A stretch of 27,842 nt of DNA, taken from positions 1 through 27,842 of IMG/VR virus record IMGVR_UViG_3300037392_000019; one strand, 5' to 3'. The first letter of the stretch is position 1; every line of letters starts with the position of its first letter. The position numbers and the translations under genes are program-made. The stretch comes from a virus. This document shows, piece by piece, positions 12,973 to 21,376 of the stretch. The notes beneath the pieces were generated by a model, which saw nothing but the letters and a program-made list of their open reading frames with translations, had not been told where the DNA came from and did no database searches.

Positions 12973-15517
12973 ATGGGGTATTGCACTTTTGATGTTCCTC
13001 TCGGTAGGTTTGGCTTTCGCTCAAACTCCTGTGACTGTGACAGGAGTTGTGCAGGACACAACAGGGGTGTTAGCTACCTCAGGTACTGTGACATTCACGT
13101 TACAACCGCAGAACTCTGGGGTGATCTACTTTGTTGCAGGTACGGGAATTATCGCTCCTCAGACAGGGACGTGTGGAATTGATCTTACGGGGAATATCAA
13201 AAACCTTGCCCTTTCAGGGGCTTGTACTGTTTGGGGAACGGATGTATTACAACCTGGTAACCTCACCTACCAGGTTGCGTTTTTTCCGAACGGGGTGACT
13301 GCCCCAACGAACGTGATTTCTCAACAGTGCATAACAGGTTCTTCATACAGCCTAAACTCCCCGAAATTCTGCCCTGTGATTAAGCCTACTCCTCAGGGCG
13401 CCGTAGTAATAACTTCACCCATTCAAAACAACCTCATCCCGGCAGTTGACGCAGTATTTAACTTAGGCTCTGCTTCATTGAGGTATGGTAACATTTTTGC
13501 AGCTAACGGTACCTTTACAAACAGCATCGTAGCGCCGAACGTCCCTGCAGGAACTGTAAATACTGGCACGGGGACGACAAATACCATCCCTAAGTTCACG
13601 AATGGTGCTACAGGGGTGTTAGGGAATTCAAGCGTTACTGACAACGGCACTACAGTATCAACCTCAGAGATATTCTCTGCGGGTAGTTATGCCAACAACC
13701 TTGGGGCTTTCGCAACTACCACCTCCGCACAACTTAGAGGTGTTATTAGTGATGAAACAGGAACAGGAGCTGCGGTTTTCGCAACTTCCCCAGTTCTAAC
13801 TACTCCCGCTTTGGGTGCAGCGACAGCAACAAGTATAGCTGTTTCTGGCGCGGTTAAATCGTGTGGAGGAACTCCTTGGTTTGATGTAACCTGCACTAAC
13901 TTTGCAGGAGGAGCGAAGTGCGACGCGGTGACAGATGATACAGCAGCCATTCAGGCGGCTTGGAACGCAGCTAAGGCGGTAGGTTCCGGGGCATTCGTTT
14001 TCTTTCCTCCAGAAGCGCTCGATTGCATTGCGGCAGGAACGCTAAATTTTTCAAGCACTAACAGCGTTCGCTTTGGCGGTCTTGGTGGAGGCACTGTTAC
14101 ACTTGCCTCTCCGAGAATTGTATTTACTGGAACCACAGGGCCGTTAGTTAACTGTCAAAACTCCCTTGCTCTTACTTTTCAAAACATTGCATTCAACTAT
14201 AACAACGCCTCTTTTGTTGACAATGTGTTCGACTGTACCTCAGCAGGAATAAGCTCTAACATCCGATGGGAAAATGTTGAGATTGGAGGGTTCTCTACGG
14301 CTAAATCAGCCGCGAACCTAATCCTAGCTCCGGGATGTCATAAATGCGGAGTTTATAACAGTCACTTCGGCTGGTCTATCAATGGCGTTAACTCGCTTAC
14401 GGGCAATGTCTTCACTATAGAAGATAGCGACTTTGGGACTGCCGGAAATGTTATTTCTGGCACGTACATCGTCAACACGACTGCGGGCAGCCGGATCACC
14501 GGGAACAACTTTGAATTCATCAACGCACCGAATACAGCCTCGATTTTCGACAGCTCCGCTGGGGGATGTTTCGGTTGCGAGTTCTCTGGAAACTGGTCAG
14601 GAGATATGCCTGCAGGGTGGGCAGGTACATTGTTGAAGGGCGCGACAGGTGGAATGTCGATCCATGGCAACACTTTTCAAGGAGTAGCCACAGGTACAAT
14701 TCTTACCATCAACGGCGGCCAGAACGGATTGGACTTTACCGGTAATTCGGTGCAGGGGCCATGGGGAACTATCTTTACCGCTAATAATGCTGTGTCAAAT
14801 GTCAACATTACAGGGAATCAATATTCAGGCGCGATCACGAACTTCTGGACTGGTGCTGGGAATATACCCTCGTCTGGGATCGTGACCGATAATAGTGGCA
14901 ACACAACGATCTACGGCGGTAATGTAACGCATAGCGCAGCCACTTTTCCTCTTTTAATGCTGAATGCTCAGGGTGGTGCAGTTGACTCCAAAAACTATCA
15001 AATTTTAGGTACATCTACACAGCTTATATTTCGTCATATCAATGACGCTTTGGGTTCCATCTCCAATGGTATTGTGTTAGATAACGTGGCTAATGTAATG
15101 AGTGATGTGCAGGTTGTACCACCATTAGACTTCCTCGAGCAAGGTGCTCCAACCGCTCGAGCTAGTAATGACAGGTGTTATGGCGATTCGACTTCTCATA
15201 CTTTAAAATGTTCCTACAACTCCGGATCGTTCTTTAACGTGGGTCAGGTTATTGCTAGTGGTACAGCCGTCATGCCGGTTACAGCATTCGGCGCTGCTGG
15301 GTGTAATGCCGCTGTTACCGTAGCCGCGACTGGTGTTCTCACCACCGACACAATTGAATGGGCGTTTAATGTAGACCCTGGTGCTACAACTGGTTACAGC
15401 ACAGGTGTGTTACATATCTACCCCTACCCAACAGCTGGTAATGTGAACTTCCGTCAGTGTTCAAGTGGAGTTATAACCCCTGGCACCGCCACACTAAACT
15501 GGAGAGTTGTGAGATAA
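12962..15517 (+). CDS. Tail spike / fibre with pectate-lyase-like beta-helix and N-terminal signal peptide
   Basis: The 851-aa protein starts MLSRWGIALLMFLSVGLAFAQT, a textbook Sec signal with an AFA|Q cleavage site at residue 20, odd for a virion protein. Residues about 22-150 are a beta-rich domain (GVVQDTTGVLATSGTVTFTL). From about 310 (GGAKCDAVTDDTAAIQAAWNAAK) comes the N-cap of a right-handed parallel beta-helix, as in capsule-depolymerising spikes, with repeated N-rich turns (GNxF, ITGN) to about 670. The last 100 residues, ending ATLNWRVVR, are a separate beta domain. It probably binds or cleaves a surface glycan. It overlaps the previous gene by 11 nt. Confidence 0.75.
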   Translation: MLSRWGIALLMFLSVGLAFAQTPVTVTGVVQDTTGVLATSGTVTFTLQPQNSGVIYFVAGTGIIAPQTGTCGIDLTGNIKNLALSGACTVWGTDVLQPGNLTYQVAFFPNGVTAPTNVISQQCITGSSYSLNSPKFCPVIKPTPQGAVVITSPIQNNLIPAVDAVFNLGSASLRYGNIFAANGTFTNSIVAPNVPAGTVNTGTGTTNTIPKFTNGATGVLGNSSVTDNGTTVSTSEIFSAGSYANNLGAFATTTSAQLRGVISDETGTGAAVFATSPVLTTPALGAATATSIAVSGAVKSCGGTPWFDVTCTNFAGGAKCDAVTDDTAAIQAAWNAAKAVGSGAFVFFPPEALDCIAAGTLNFSSTNSVRFGGLGGGTVTLASPRIVFTGTTGPLVNCQNSLALTFQNIAFNYNNASFVDNVFDCTSAGISSNIRWENVEIGGFSTAKSAANLILAPGCHKCGVYNSHFGWSINGVNSLTGNVFTIEDSDFGTAGNVISGTYIVNTTAGSRITGNNFEFINAPNTASIFDSSAGGCFGCEFSGNWSGDMPAGWAGTLLKGATGGMSIHGNTFQGVATGTILTINGGQNGLDFTGNSVQGPWGTIFTANNAVSNVNITGNQYSGAITNFWTGAGNIPSSGIVTDNSGNTTIYGGNVTHSAATFPLLMLNAQGGAVDSKNYQILGTSTQLIFRHINDALGSISNGIVLDNVANVMSDVQVVPPLDFLEQGAPTARASNDRCYGDSTSHTLKCSYNSGSFFNVGQVIASGTAVMPVTAFGAAGCNAAVTVAATGVLTTDTIEWAFNVDPGATTGYSTGVLHIYPYPTAGNVNFRQCSSGVITPGTATLNWRVVR

Positions 15518-15763
15518 ATGTCCACAGGCAAAGCACAATTCGTTGAGAAAGGGAGGTGTCAAAGATGCTGGAGGGAGTTTCCTGTGACGATGTTGAGGAA
15601 ACAAGAGGGGCAGTTGAGATGTATCATCTCCTGCACCGACGATCTCTCCACTACACGTGAGAGGAGACAGAGGATCATCGACGATAAGATAGCCTCAGGT
15701 AATGAAGGTTCTTCCTCCAAACCGGAGATGTTCTCGGACCCTGGAGAATCGAGGTTCGAATGA
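15518..15763 (+). CDS. Small Cys-pair protein, 81 aa
   Basis: It begins directly after the spike stop codon and overlaps the next gene by ATGA. GRCQRCWREFP has a CxxC pair, and CIISC follows about 20 residues later, so a small zinc finger is possible. The rest is charged and probably disordered (TTRERRQRIIDDKIASGNEGSSSKPEM). No SD is obvious at the ATG, suggesting coupling to the spike. The function is unknown. Confidence 0.6.
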   Translation: MSTGKAQFVEKGRCQRCWREFPVTMLRKQEGQLRCIISCTDDLSTTRERRQRIIDDKIASGNEGSSSKPEMFSDPGESRFE

Positions 15764-16377
15764 GCATTTTCCACAGTGATGATGTAAAACGTTTCGACGA
15801 AATATTATCCGCGCTTCGCGACATCCGCGATATCAAAAAGGAGCTAAAACGTATGGCAACATTGATCGAGCAACTTACACAGGGGGTAGCTGACGAGAAC
15901 ACCGTCATTGATTCCCTCATCGTACTCTTTGACAATTTCGTCAATGCAGCAACAGCTGCCAAAACCGACCCAGTTGCCCTTCAGGCTCTGATCGATACAG
16001 TGGCTGCAGAAAAAGCCAAGATTGTAGCGGATGTGGTAAAGAACACCCCCCAGAGCCCTGTGATTACTTCTTTGCTGCCTAACTCCGGCCCAGTGGGCTC
16101 GACAGTGGTGATTAATGGAAAGGGGTTCGGCAACACCCAATCAAGTTCCAAAGTCTCCTTTAACGGAGTTGACGCCGGCCTGGCAACCGATTGGACTGAC
16201 AACGCAATCACGGTTGCAGTACCTGGAGGGACGACGACGGGGCCTGTGAAGGTGATGTCAAACGTCGGAGGTGGTTCAAACACCGATATGGTGTTTACGG
16301 TTCCTGATGTAGTGCCTCCTCCTGTGGTTGCACCAGCTCCGGCTGTTCCACCTCCTGCAACTCCTCCAGCAGCATAA
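15760..16377 (+). CDS. Coiled-coil plus IPT/TIG domain protein
   Basis: Residues 5-45 form an amphipathic charged helix (VKRFDEILSALRDIRDIKKELKRMATLIEQL), probably a trimeric coiled coil. Residues 99-181 (PVITSLLPNSGPVGSTVVINGKGFG...VSFNGV...AITVAVPGGTTTGPVKVM) are a clear IPT/TIG Ig-like fold. The end is a Pro/Val/Ala repeat (PPPVVAPAPAVPPPATPPAA). The arrangement suits a fibre- or neck-attached adhesin on the virion. IPT domains are common in bacterial and phage surface proteins. The role as an accessory adhesin is inferred. Confidence 0.7.
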   Translation: MSIFHSDDVKRFDEILSALRDIRDIKKELKRMATLIEQLTQGVADENTVIDSLIVLFDNFVNAATAAKTDPVALQALIDTVAAEKAKIVADVVKNTPQSPVITSLLPNSGPVGSTVVINGKGFGNTQSSSKVSFNGVDAGLATDWTDNAITVAVPGGTTTGPVKVMSNVGGGSNTDMVFTVPDVVPPPVVAPAPAVPPPATPPAA

Positions 16378-16385
16378 ACCCCAAC

Positions 16386-16407
16386 GGGAGGGTGTAAAAG
16401 CCCTCCC
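16386..16407 (+). terminator. 7-bp GC hairpin after the IPT gene (weak terminator or stability element)
   Basis: GGGAGGG (16386-16392) and CCCTCCC (16401-16407) pair perfectly around an 8-nt loop, 8 nt after the stop of the IPT gene. It is followed only by TGTTT, so it may terminate partially or act as an attenuator or stability element. Genes resume within 20 nt downstream. Confidence 0.5.
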
Positions 16408-16425
16408 TGTTTAAAGGAGATCGTT

Positions 16426-16587
16426 ATGACAGCTCATGATGTGTTAGTTGGTATCGCATGTCTTTGTTGATTGGCGGGAATGAGGTTTGGATTTAGGGCA
16501 CCCAGTTCTAGTTACCCTAACGGTTCGATTGCAGCAGTTTCAGCTGGTCTGTTGTTCTTCGGTATCTCACTTCTCATAAAGGGGTAA
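16426..16587 (+). pseudogene. Tiny two-helix membrane protein ORF interrupted by an in-frame TGA
   Basis: AAAGGAGA precedes ATG 16426 by 6 nt. The frame gives 14 codons (MTAHDVLVGIACLC), then TGA at 16468-16470, then 38 open codons (LAGMRFGFRAPSS...SIAAVSAGLLFFGISLLIKG) to TAA 16587. If the TGA were Trp (TGG), the protein would be a 53-aa two-helix membrane peptide, like many phage holins. The downstream part also holds the SD of the next gene in its last codons, so its spacing looks undisturbed. TGA serves as a normal stop in many genes here, so reassignment across the genome is excluded. The likely explanations are a nonsense mutation or sequencing error; readthrough or recoding is possible. 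Confidence 0.55.
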
Positions 16588-16589
16588 TT

Positions 16590-17387
16590 ATGAAACCGGA
16601 ATATCAAGCGATCGTGGATGCAGTGACAAATGTATCTAATCTGGATGACGCTAAGGATCAGCTGATTATTCAGCTTAAACAGAAGATTGCTGACCTCACC
16701 CCGCCGACACCGAAGATAGTTACGTTGTCTAGTATCCAGGCAGTTAAGCCGGATAATCAATATTGGTACCAGGCGCGTTCACAGAATGATCCCCATACGG
16801 GGCCACATGGTACTGCTACAATTACTCCCGGTGAGCCGACTGCGGTTGACTTTCATCCCGTCAACCTTGGTGGGCCTTCTGATAATGTCTATCTCCCTCG
16901 AGAGATGTATTCTACACTCACCCCTGCAGAACGTTTGATTATGGAGACTGCTAGTAAGTTTTCTATCGGCTGTACCTGGTTGGTAGACAACTGGGCTTCC
17001 CCTCAAGCATTAGAACTTGACTACCAAATTCGGAAGTCCAGCGGTGTTTTGATCAACATTGGGTTACAGTTTATCCCTCAAGGCTCAAGTTGGTTCCTAC
17101 GTGGGTTTGACTTCGTTGGTAAAAAATGGGTTCAGATGACTGGAGGGATCTCTCCTAAATCTGGGACTGCGATCGCGGTAGGGATTGAAGCCACCTGTGA
17201 TGATAAAACGGTACAGTTCACCCGGGTGCTGATAGATGGTAATCCAACTCCAGTTACATTATCTCACCCTGTGAGTACTGATCAGAAAGGTTCACCTTAC
17301 TGCCGTGCTGCTTACCAACTGGATGGCAAGGCAAACGCTCTGGCTTACAAAGCAACCATTGGTAACCTGACGGTGGCTTTCGCATGA
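16590..17387 (+). CDS. Putative jelly-roll (ConA/LamG-like) virion protein, 265 aa
   Basis: AAGGGG lies 5 nt before ATG 16590. A short N-terminal helix (residues 1-40, VTNVSNLDDAKDQLIIQLKQKIADL) leads to a beta-rich domain with many aromatic strands (YWYQARSQNDPHTG, IGCTWLVDNWASPQALELDYQIRKSSGVLINIGLQF, SWFLRGFDFVGKKWVQMTGG). Their spacing resembles lectin- or glucanase-type jelly rolls. This could be a carbohydrate-binding spike accessory. The function is inferred from fold style only. Confidence 0.55.
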   Translation: MKPEYQAIVDAVTNVSNLDDAKDQLIIQLKQKIADLTPPTPKIVTLSSIQAVKPDNQYWYQARSQNDPHTGPHGTATITPGEPTAVDFHPVNLGGPSDNVYLPREMYSTLTPAERLIMETASKFSIGCTWLVDNWASPQALELDYQIRKSSGVLINIGLQFIPQGSSWFLRGFDFVGKKWVQMTGGISPKSGTAIAVGIEATCDDKTVQFTRVLIDGNPTPVTLSHPVSTDQKGSPYCRAAYQLDGKANALAYKATIGNLTVAFA

Positions 17388-17647
17388 CCGACGCGGTAAC
17401 AGTTGCACTGGTGACCGCAACTACCACAATGATTGTGGGTATAGGACGAATACTCTCTGCGCGTGAACACAAGGAAACCACGAAGAAAATAAATGCCGTA
17501 GCCGAACAGACAGACAAGATTGAGATCAGCATCAACAGCCGTATGACGAAGCTTATCGCGCTGTTAGAAGAGAAGGCCAAAGCTGGTGCTATATCAGCAC
17601 ATGCGGAGGGCGTGCTGGAAGAGAAGGCTCGGCAGGAGAATAAGTAA
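17384..17647 (+). CDS. Holin-like small membrane protein with coiled coil
   Basis: The 87-aa protein has an N-terminal hydrophobic stretch (residues 3-24: DAVTVALVTATTTMIVGIGRIL), then a charged helix (HKETTKKINAVAEQTDKIEISINSRMTKLIALLEEKAKAGAISAHAEGVLEEK). This layout, one anchor plus a 'D..I...N....L' coiled coil, is common in phage small membrane proteins annotated as holin-like. The start overlaps the previous stop (ATGA). No endolysin is adjacent, so the holin role is uncertain. Confidence 0.5.
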   Translation: MTDAVTVALVTATTTMIVGIGRILSAREHKETTKKINAVAEQTDKIEISINSRMTKLIALLEEKAKAGAISAHAEGVLEEKARQENK

Positions 17648-18357
17648 TGGCAACTATTGCACAGAGAACGGGAGATGTAGCGTTGGAGTTGGGAAATCGT
17701 TCTGATATCACCTCAGGTTCCCCCTCACGTGTCGACGTGTGGTATAAAAACTCCTACATCTCTATCGCAATGGGGTTCAACTTCGAACAGTTGGAGGATT
17801 CGTTAGTAGAACAGATGTCTTCTACTTTCCAACTCGCCTTCCCTGCAACCGCTCGTGCGATAAACTCTTTGGTGTTCTACGATCAAAATGGTGGGGTAAC
17901 CAAACCGAAGTTCACGGATATTGAATCGTTACGTCGTTCGGGAGACTTCGCAGGATTGACTTCCACTCCGTTAAACCCGGGAGTGCCTGGGTTGTATACG
18001 TTATATGACGGGAATTTACTCTTCTCTCCCCCGTTTAATGCAGGCCCGTATCAGTTAGTTCTGGATACTTGGGATAAACCGGTGATTGCAAACCCGGTCT
18101 CTGCAACAGTCCTCAACGTCCCCGACGACTGGTTAGAAGCTGTCGACTACGGTGCAATCATGCGTGGGCACGTCTTCCTCGGTGAGCCAGACAAAGCGAT
18201 GAATGTTCAACGACTCCTCTACGGCTACACCGATCCTGGAAGTGGAAAATATATTCCCGGGATGCTGTCCAACCTCCAAACTCGTAAACAAGCAAACGCT
18301 CCCGCGAGAGACTACGGTTTACAACCCCGTGGAAGCAGAGTGAGTTACACCCGATGA
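17647..18357 (+). CDS. Head-to-tail adaptor (connector)
   Basis: The 236-aa product has an N-terminal helical region (DVALELGNRSDI...RVDVWYKNSYISIAMGFNFEQLED), then beta-rich segments, matching the adaptor or tail-tubular-A type connector of short-tailed phages. The VP-DDWLEAVDYGAIMRGHVFLGEPDKAMNVQRLLY segment (residues 158-193) is a helical element seen in such adaptors. Position just before a nozzle-like protein supports it. The overlaps on both sides (TAATG, ATGA) show tight coupling. Confidence 0.65.
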   Translation: MATIAQRTGDVALELGNRSDITSGSPSRVDVWYKNSYISIAMGFNFEQLEDSLVEQMSSTFQLAFPATARAINSLVFYDQNGGVTKPKFTDIESLRRSGDFAGLTSTPLNPGVPGLYTLYDGNLLFSPPFNAGPYQLVLDTWDKPVIANPVSATVLNVPDDWLEAVDYGAIMRGHVFLGEPDKAMNVQRLLYGYTDPGSGKYIPGMLSNLQTRKQANAPARDYGLQPRGSRVSYTR

Positions 18358-19427
18358 CGTACGACCGTTCAAGGCTGATAATACCCCCTTGGGGTGGATG
18401 GAATGATTCCATGCCTTCCCCTTGGCTGCCCCACAACTCGTTTAAAACCATCACTGGGTGGTTGTTTAACAAAGGGAGAATTCAGAGCTACCCGAATTAT
18501 GTAGCATTCTCAAACCCCCCTAACGGGGAGGCGTGGGCGGGGGCTGCTACATTTGAAGACCAGCTGGGAAACCCGCACACTGGGGTGTTGACTAAAGATA
18601 AAGCATATTACCTCAACCAAGCTGGATATGTGGAACAAGGAACAATCACTCCCGCCTCCAACCAACCATTTTCTGTCGAAGTATTCCTCAACCGGATGTT
18701 TTTTGTCAACGGAGCACCCAGGAGCACTTTAGCGTGGTTGGATGGGTCTCAAGGGATTTTAAACAATTCTGATATTCCAGGTACGGGGTTTTTTCTTTCA
18801 AAGCTGAACGGTTCGTTGTTTGTGCTAAACCTCTTTGAGTCCAACCAAAGGTTCCCAATCTCTGGAAGGTTTTCGGCAATCAACAACCATTTAGAGTGGA
18901 ATTTGGCTGTAGACCCAACTGCAGGAAGTTTCATTATACCCGAGGTAGAGGATGAGATTGCGGGTGTTGCAGTAATCCGCGATAACATGGCGATTTATAG
19001 AACGCGTGGGATTTCTATACTTTCCTCTACAGGCGGCTCTCCCCGTTTCTCCATCACCAATTTCAACACAGGCGTGTCGGGAGTTGGAGTGTTTTACGAA
19101 TACACTCTTGCAAACTACGGGGATGTATCTATCTTCGCATCAGAAGATGATATATACTTATTCTCTCTGTCCACCCCAGATAAAATCGGTGGGAATGCAA
19201 AAACCTCCATCTTTAAAGATCTCAATAACACCTCTGGTCGACCTTGGGCGTGTCAAACAGGACAGATAGGAGGAGGAATTGATTACCGAGCTTATTGGCT
19301 CTCCATCCCCCTAAATAACAACACCATCTCTTCCGTCTGGGTTTTTCACTTCGACGACAAATCTTGGGTTAACGAACAGCTCCCATACGGTGCGCTCAAC
19401 TGGATGGGGAATGTGGCGGTGTCGTAA
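18354..19427 (+). CDS. Tail nozzle / stopper-like beta-propeller protein, 357 aa
   Basis: The start is an ATGA overlap. The product begins IIPPWGGWNDSMPSPWLP and continues with repeated beta strands (GNPHTGVLTKDKAYYLNQAGYVEQG, FSVEVFLNRMFFVNG, AGVAVIRDNMAIYRTRGISILSSTGG, DVSIFASEDDIYLFSLSTPDKIGG), consistent with a propeller of the tail-tubular-B / tail plug type. N-terminal Trp/Pro-rich 'PPW.GWND' openings are, from memory, common in podovirus-like tail proteins. This would be the short-tail lumen protein. Confidence 0.6.
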   Translation: MTYDRSRLIIPPWGGWNDSMPSPWLPHNSFKTITGWLFNKGRIQSYPNYVAFSNPPNGEAWAGAATFEDQLGNPHTGVLTKDKAYYLNQAGYVEQGTITPASNQPFSVEVFLNRMFFVNGAPRSTLAWLDGSQGILNNSDIPGTGFFLSKLNGSLFVLNLFESNQRFPISGRFSAINNHLEWNLAVDPTAGSFIIPEVEDEIAGVAVIRDNMAIYRTRGISILSSTGGSPRFSITNFNTGVSGVGVFYEYTLANYGDVSIFASEDDIYLFSLSTPDKIGGNAKTSIFKDLNNTSGRPWACQTGQIGGGIDYRAYWLSIPLNNNTISSVWVFHFDDKSWVNEQLPYGALNWMGNVAVS

Positions 19428-20569
19428 TGCCTATCACCCCAGCCAAACTGGTTGTATCCCCAAGTGGAAGTGTTTCCACTCCGTACAACTTTAGTTCGGT
19501 GGCGATAGGAACGTCTGCGGATATAAATATCACGTTAAGTAATACAGGGGGAACGGATTCTGATCTTGTTTCGGTTACGTTAGGAGTTGGAGCTCCCTAC
19601 TCGATTATTTCCAATCCAGCTCCAACAGGGATTCCCCCTCACACGGCGTTGGCCCCGTTCACGTTGAGGTTTACTCCCACTGTTGCAGGGACGTTTAATG
19701 ATAGTATAACCTTCACATGTGACTCTCTGACAGACGGCTCTCCCAGAACTATCCCTATCACAGGGGTGGCTGCTCCCCCTGCAACAGGCGCGTTGGGATT
19801 TACCCCAGCCGGGGTTTCATTTCCTGATACCTCTTCCGGTCAAACTGCCACACCCATCCCGGTCGTGGTGAAAAACACCGGTACGGCAAACGTAACGATA
19901 AACACCATAGCGTTGGGAGTAGGGGTACCATTTAGCTTGACTGGATTGCCTGCGTTACCGCTAACGTTAACACCCGGTCAGACAACTACGTTTAACGTCA
20001 CATTCAGCCCTAACACAGTAGCATCATTCACCGATGTGATAAACATCGGAACGGCTGCTATTGGGGTAGTTTCGACATCCGTCCAAGGAAACGGGACTGC
20101 GATGGTTCCGGTCGCAATTATCTCGGGTAATTTACGCAGACTAATCTGGTCGTTTGTGTTAGGGAGTATAGCTCCAACCGTTACTACAGAATACCTTGAT
20201 CCGACAAACCTCAACGGTCAACAGGCTGGAGCGATGATTTTTAACGGTACTATCTGGGATAACCCCGGGTTTGAGAAGAAGTTGAGACGAGTACGGTTCT
20301 GGTATGAGAACTATGGGGTTGCCGTGTTGACCGTAACTATATCAGTATGGCGTCCATCAATAAGCCCCGACAATTTTGACGTGAGGGTTGTAGCAGCATC
20401 ATTTGGAACCGTTTCAGCCGACCTTTCCGAACGATCAGGGTTCTTCGACGCGCAAATCTCGGGAGAGGTAATCACCCTTCAAATCTCAAGAGCTGCAGGA
20501 GGGGGACCTGTATCCCTCTTAGGCTTCTTACCCGAGTTTGAAGACGCAGGAGAAAAAGTTGAAGGTTAA
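19427..20569 (+). CDS. Ig-like (choice-of-anchor-D / ASH) repeat protein with C-terminal virion domain
   Basis: The 380-aa protein has two ASH-like repeats: residues about 5-115 (VSPSGSVSTPYNFSSVAIGTSADINITLSNTGGTDSD... TLRFTPTVAGTFNDSITF) and about 120-225 (FPDTSSGQTATPIPVVVKNTGTANVTI...TTTFNVTFSPNTVASF). This is the choice-of-anchor-D style seen in many secreted bacterial proteins. Residues 226-380 are a second, unrecognised beta domain, probably virion-anchoring. Such Ig-like decorations help weak binding to cell-surface glycans. No signal peptide is visible. Confidence 0.65.
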   Translation: MPITPAKLVVSPSGSVSTPYNFSSVAIGTSADINITLSNTGGTDSDLVSVTLGVGAPYSIISNPAPTGIPPHTALAPFTLRFTPTVAGTFNDSITFTCDSLTDGSPRTIPITGVAAPPATGALGFTPAGVSFPDTSSGQTATPIPVVVKNTGTANVTINTIALGVGVPFSLTGLPALPLTLTPGQTTTFNVTFSPNTVASFTDVINIGTAAIGVVSTSVQGNGTAMVPVAIISGNLRRLIWSFVLGSIAPTVTTEYLDPTNLNGQQAGAMIFNGTIWDNPGFEKKLRRVRFWYENYGVAVLTVTISVWRPSISPDNFDVRVVAASFGTVSADLSERSGFFDAQISGEVITLQISRAAGGGPVSLLGFLPEFEDAGEKVEG

Positions 20570-20897
20570 TAGTTTAATACGGGAAGGGATGTCGGATCGT
20601 GAGCTGGTTGATCTATTGTCTAAGATGGTCAAAGCGCTCAACGGAGGTATTGAGTTCGGCAGTCCTACCGTAAAACAGGTAAACATCAATGGGGCCTGGG
20701 TGACGGGAATAACCCCAGGCATAATCAACACTGACTTTGCTTTGACCCATAATTTGGGAAGAATCCCTACGGGATGGTTTCCCGTATGGAAAGATGGATA
20801 CGTAGACTTCAAAATTGGAGCGGGTGTATGGACATCGAAACAAATATTTCTACAAGCGAGCGTAGCGAACGTGAATTACAGGGTCTTCATCTTCTAA
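20559..20897 (+). CDS. Hypothetical 112-aa protein, TTG start
   Basis: I chose TTG 20559, with GCAGGAG 6 nt upstream, as the start; an ATG at 20589 with GGAAGGG immediately before it is the alternative. The product (MKVNSLIREGMSDRELVDLLSKMVKALNGG...) has an N-terminal helix and a beta-rich domain ending WTSKQIFLQASVANVNYRVFIF, like C-terminal fibre or trimeric virion domains that end in a beta strand. It overlaps the Ig-like gene by 11 nt and the GNAT gene by 70 nt. Confidence 0.6.
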   Translation: MKVNSLIREGMSDRELVDLLSKMVKALNGGIEFGSPTVKQVNINGAWVTGITPGIINTDFALTHNLGRIPTGWFPVWKDGYVDFKIGAGVWTSKQIFLQASVANVNYRVFIF

Positions 20898-21376
20898 CAC
20901 CGTTAACGCGGTTGAGTGATCCTAAGTTGATAGAACAAACCTGGGAAAAAATCCGAACCCAGGATTATGCGTTCGACGATTTTACAATCAACAACCCAGG
21001 ATTGTTTCTCGCCGGGATGGTAAGTGAGAACACTTACTATTTCCTGGTTGAGGAAGCGGGCATCGTAATCCTCAACGACCTCTACGAAAACTCAATCTCC
21101 TCCAACATTCACTTCTGTATGTGGGATAAGAAATACCCTCATTCCAAAATCATCCAGGCGGCTAAGGAAGCGTTGGAGTTTGTGTTTTCTTTTAACTGCC
21201 ATAGGGTTACTGCGTTGATCCCTACATACAACCCTTTCGCGAAGAGGCTTGCTACTCAACTGAGATTCCGTTATGAAGGCTGTATGAAGGAAGCCATCCT
21301 CTACAAAAGTAAATGGTATGACGAAGATATCTTCGGGTTGTTACACTCTAACTTTGTGAAACCCGAGGTGCAGTAA
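20828..21376 (+). CDS. GNAT-family N-acetyltransferase
   Basis: ATG 20828 is preceded by GGAG at 7 nt. The 182-aa protein transfers acetyl from acetyl-CoA to an amine, by family inference. Residues 102-160 (KYPHSKIIQAAKEALEFVFSFNCHRVTALIPTYNPFAKRLATQLRFRYEGCMKEAIL) match the C-terminal GNAT half: the 'N..A..L....F..EG..' pattern of RimJ/RimL-type transferases. The acetyl-CoA P-loop region (Q/R-x-x-G-x-G/A) is weak here. It lies between virion genes, and GNATs in this position are common in short-tailed phages. The substrate is unknown. Confidence 0.7.
   Translation: MDIETNISTSERSERELQGLHLLTPLTRLSDPKLIEQTWEKIRTQDYAFDDFTINNPGLFLAGMVSENTYYFLVEEAGIVILNDLYENSISSNIHFCMWDKKYPHSKIIQAAKEALEFVFSFNCHRVTALIPTYNPFAKRLATQLRFRYEGCMKEAILYKSKWYDEDIFGLLHSNFVKPEVQ

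Noticed and set aside
13423-14673. Minus-strand frames within the spike gene
   Set aside because: They are Pro/Val/Ala-rich shadows of the spike's codon pattern without SD sites.
16471-16520. SECIS element after the in-frame TGA
   Set aside because: The only nearby stem (TTAGGG/CCCTAA) begins over 20 nt from the TGA with a 16-nt loop, which is not the bacterial SECIS layout.
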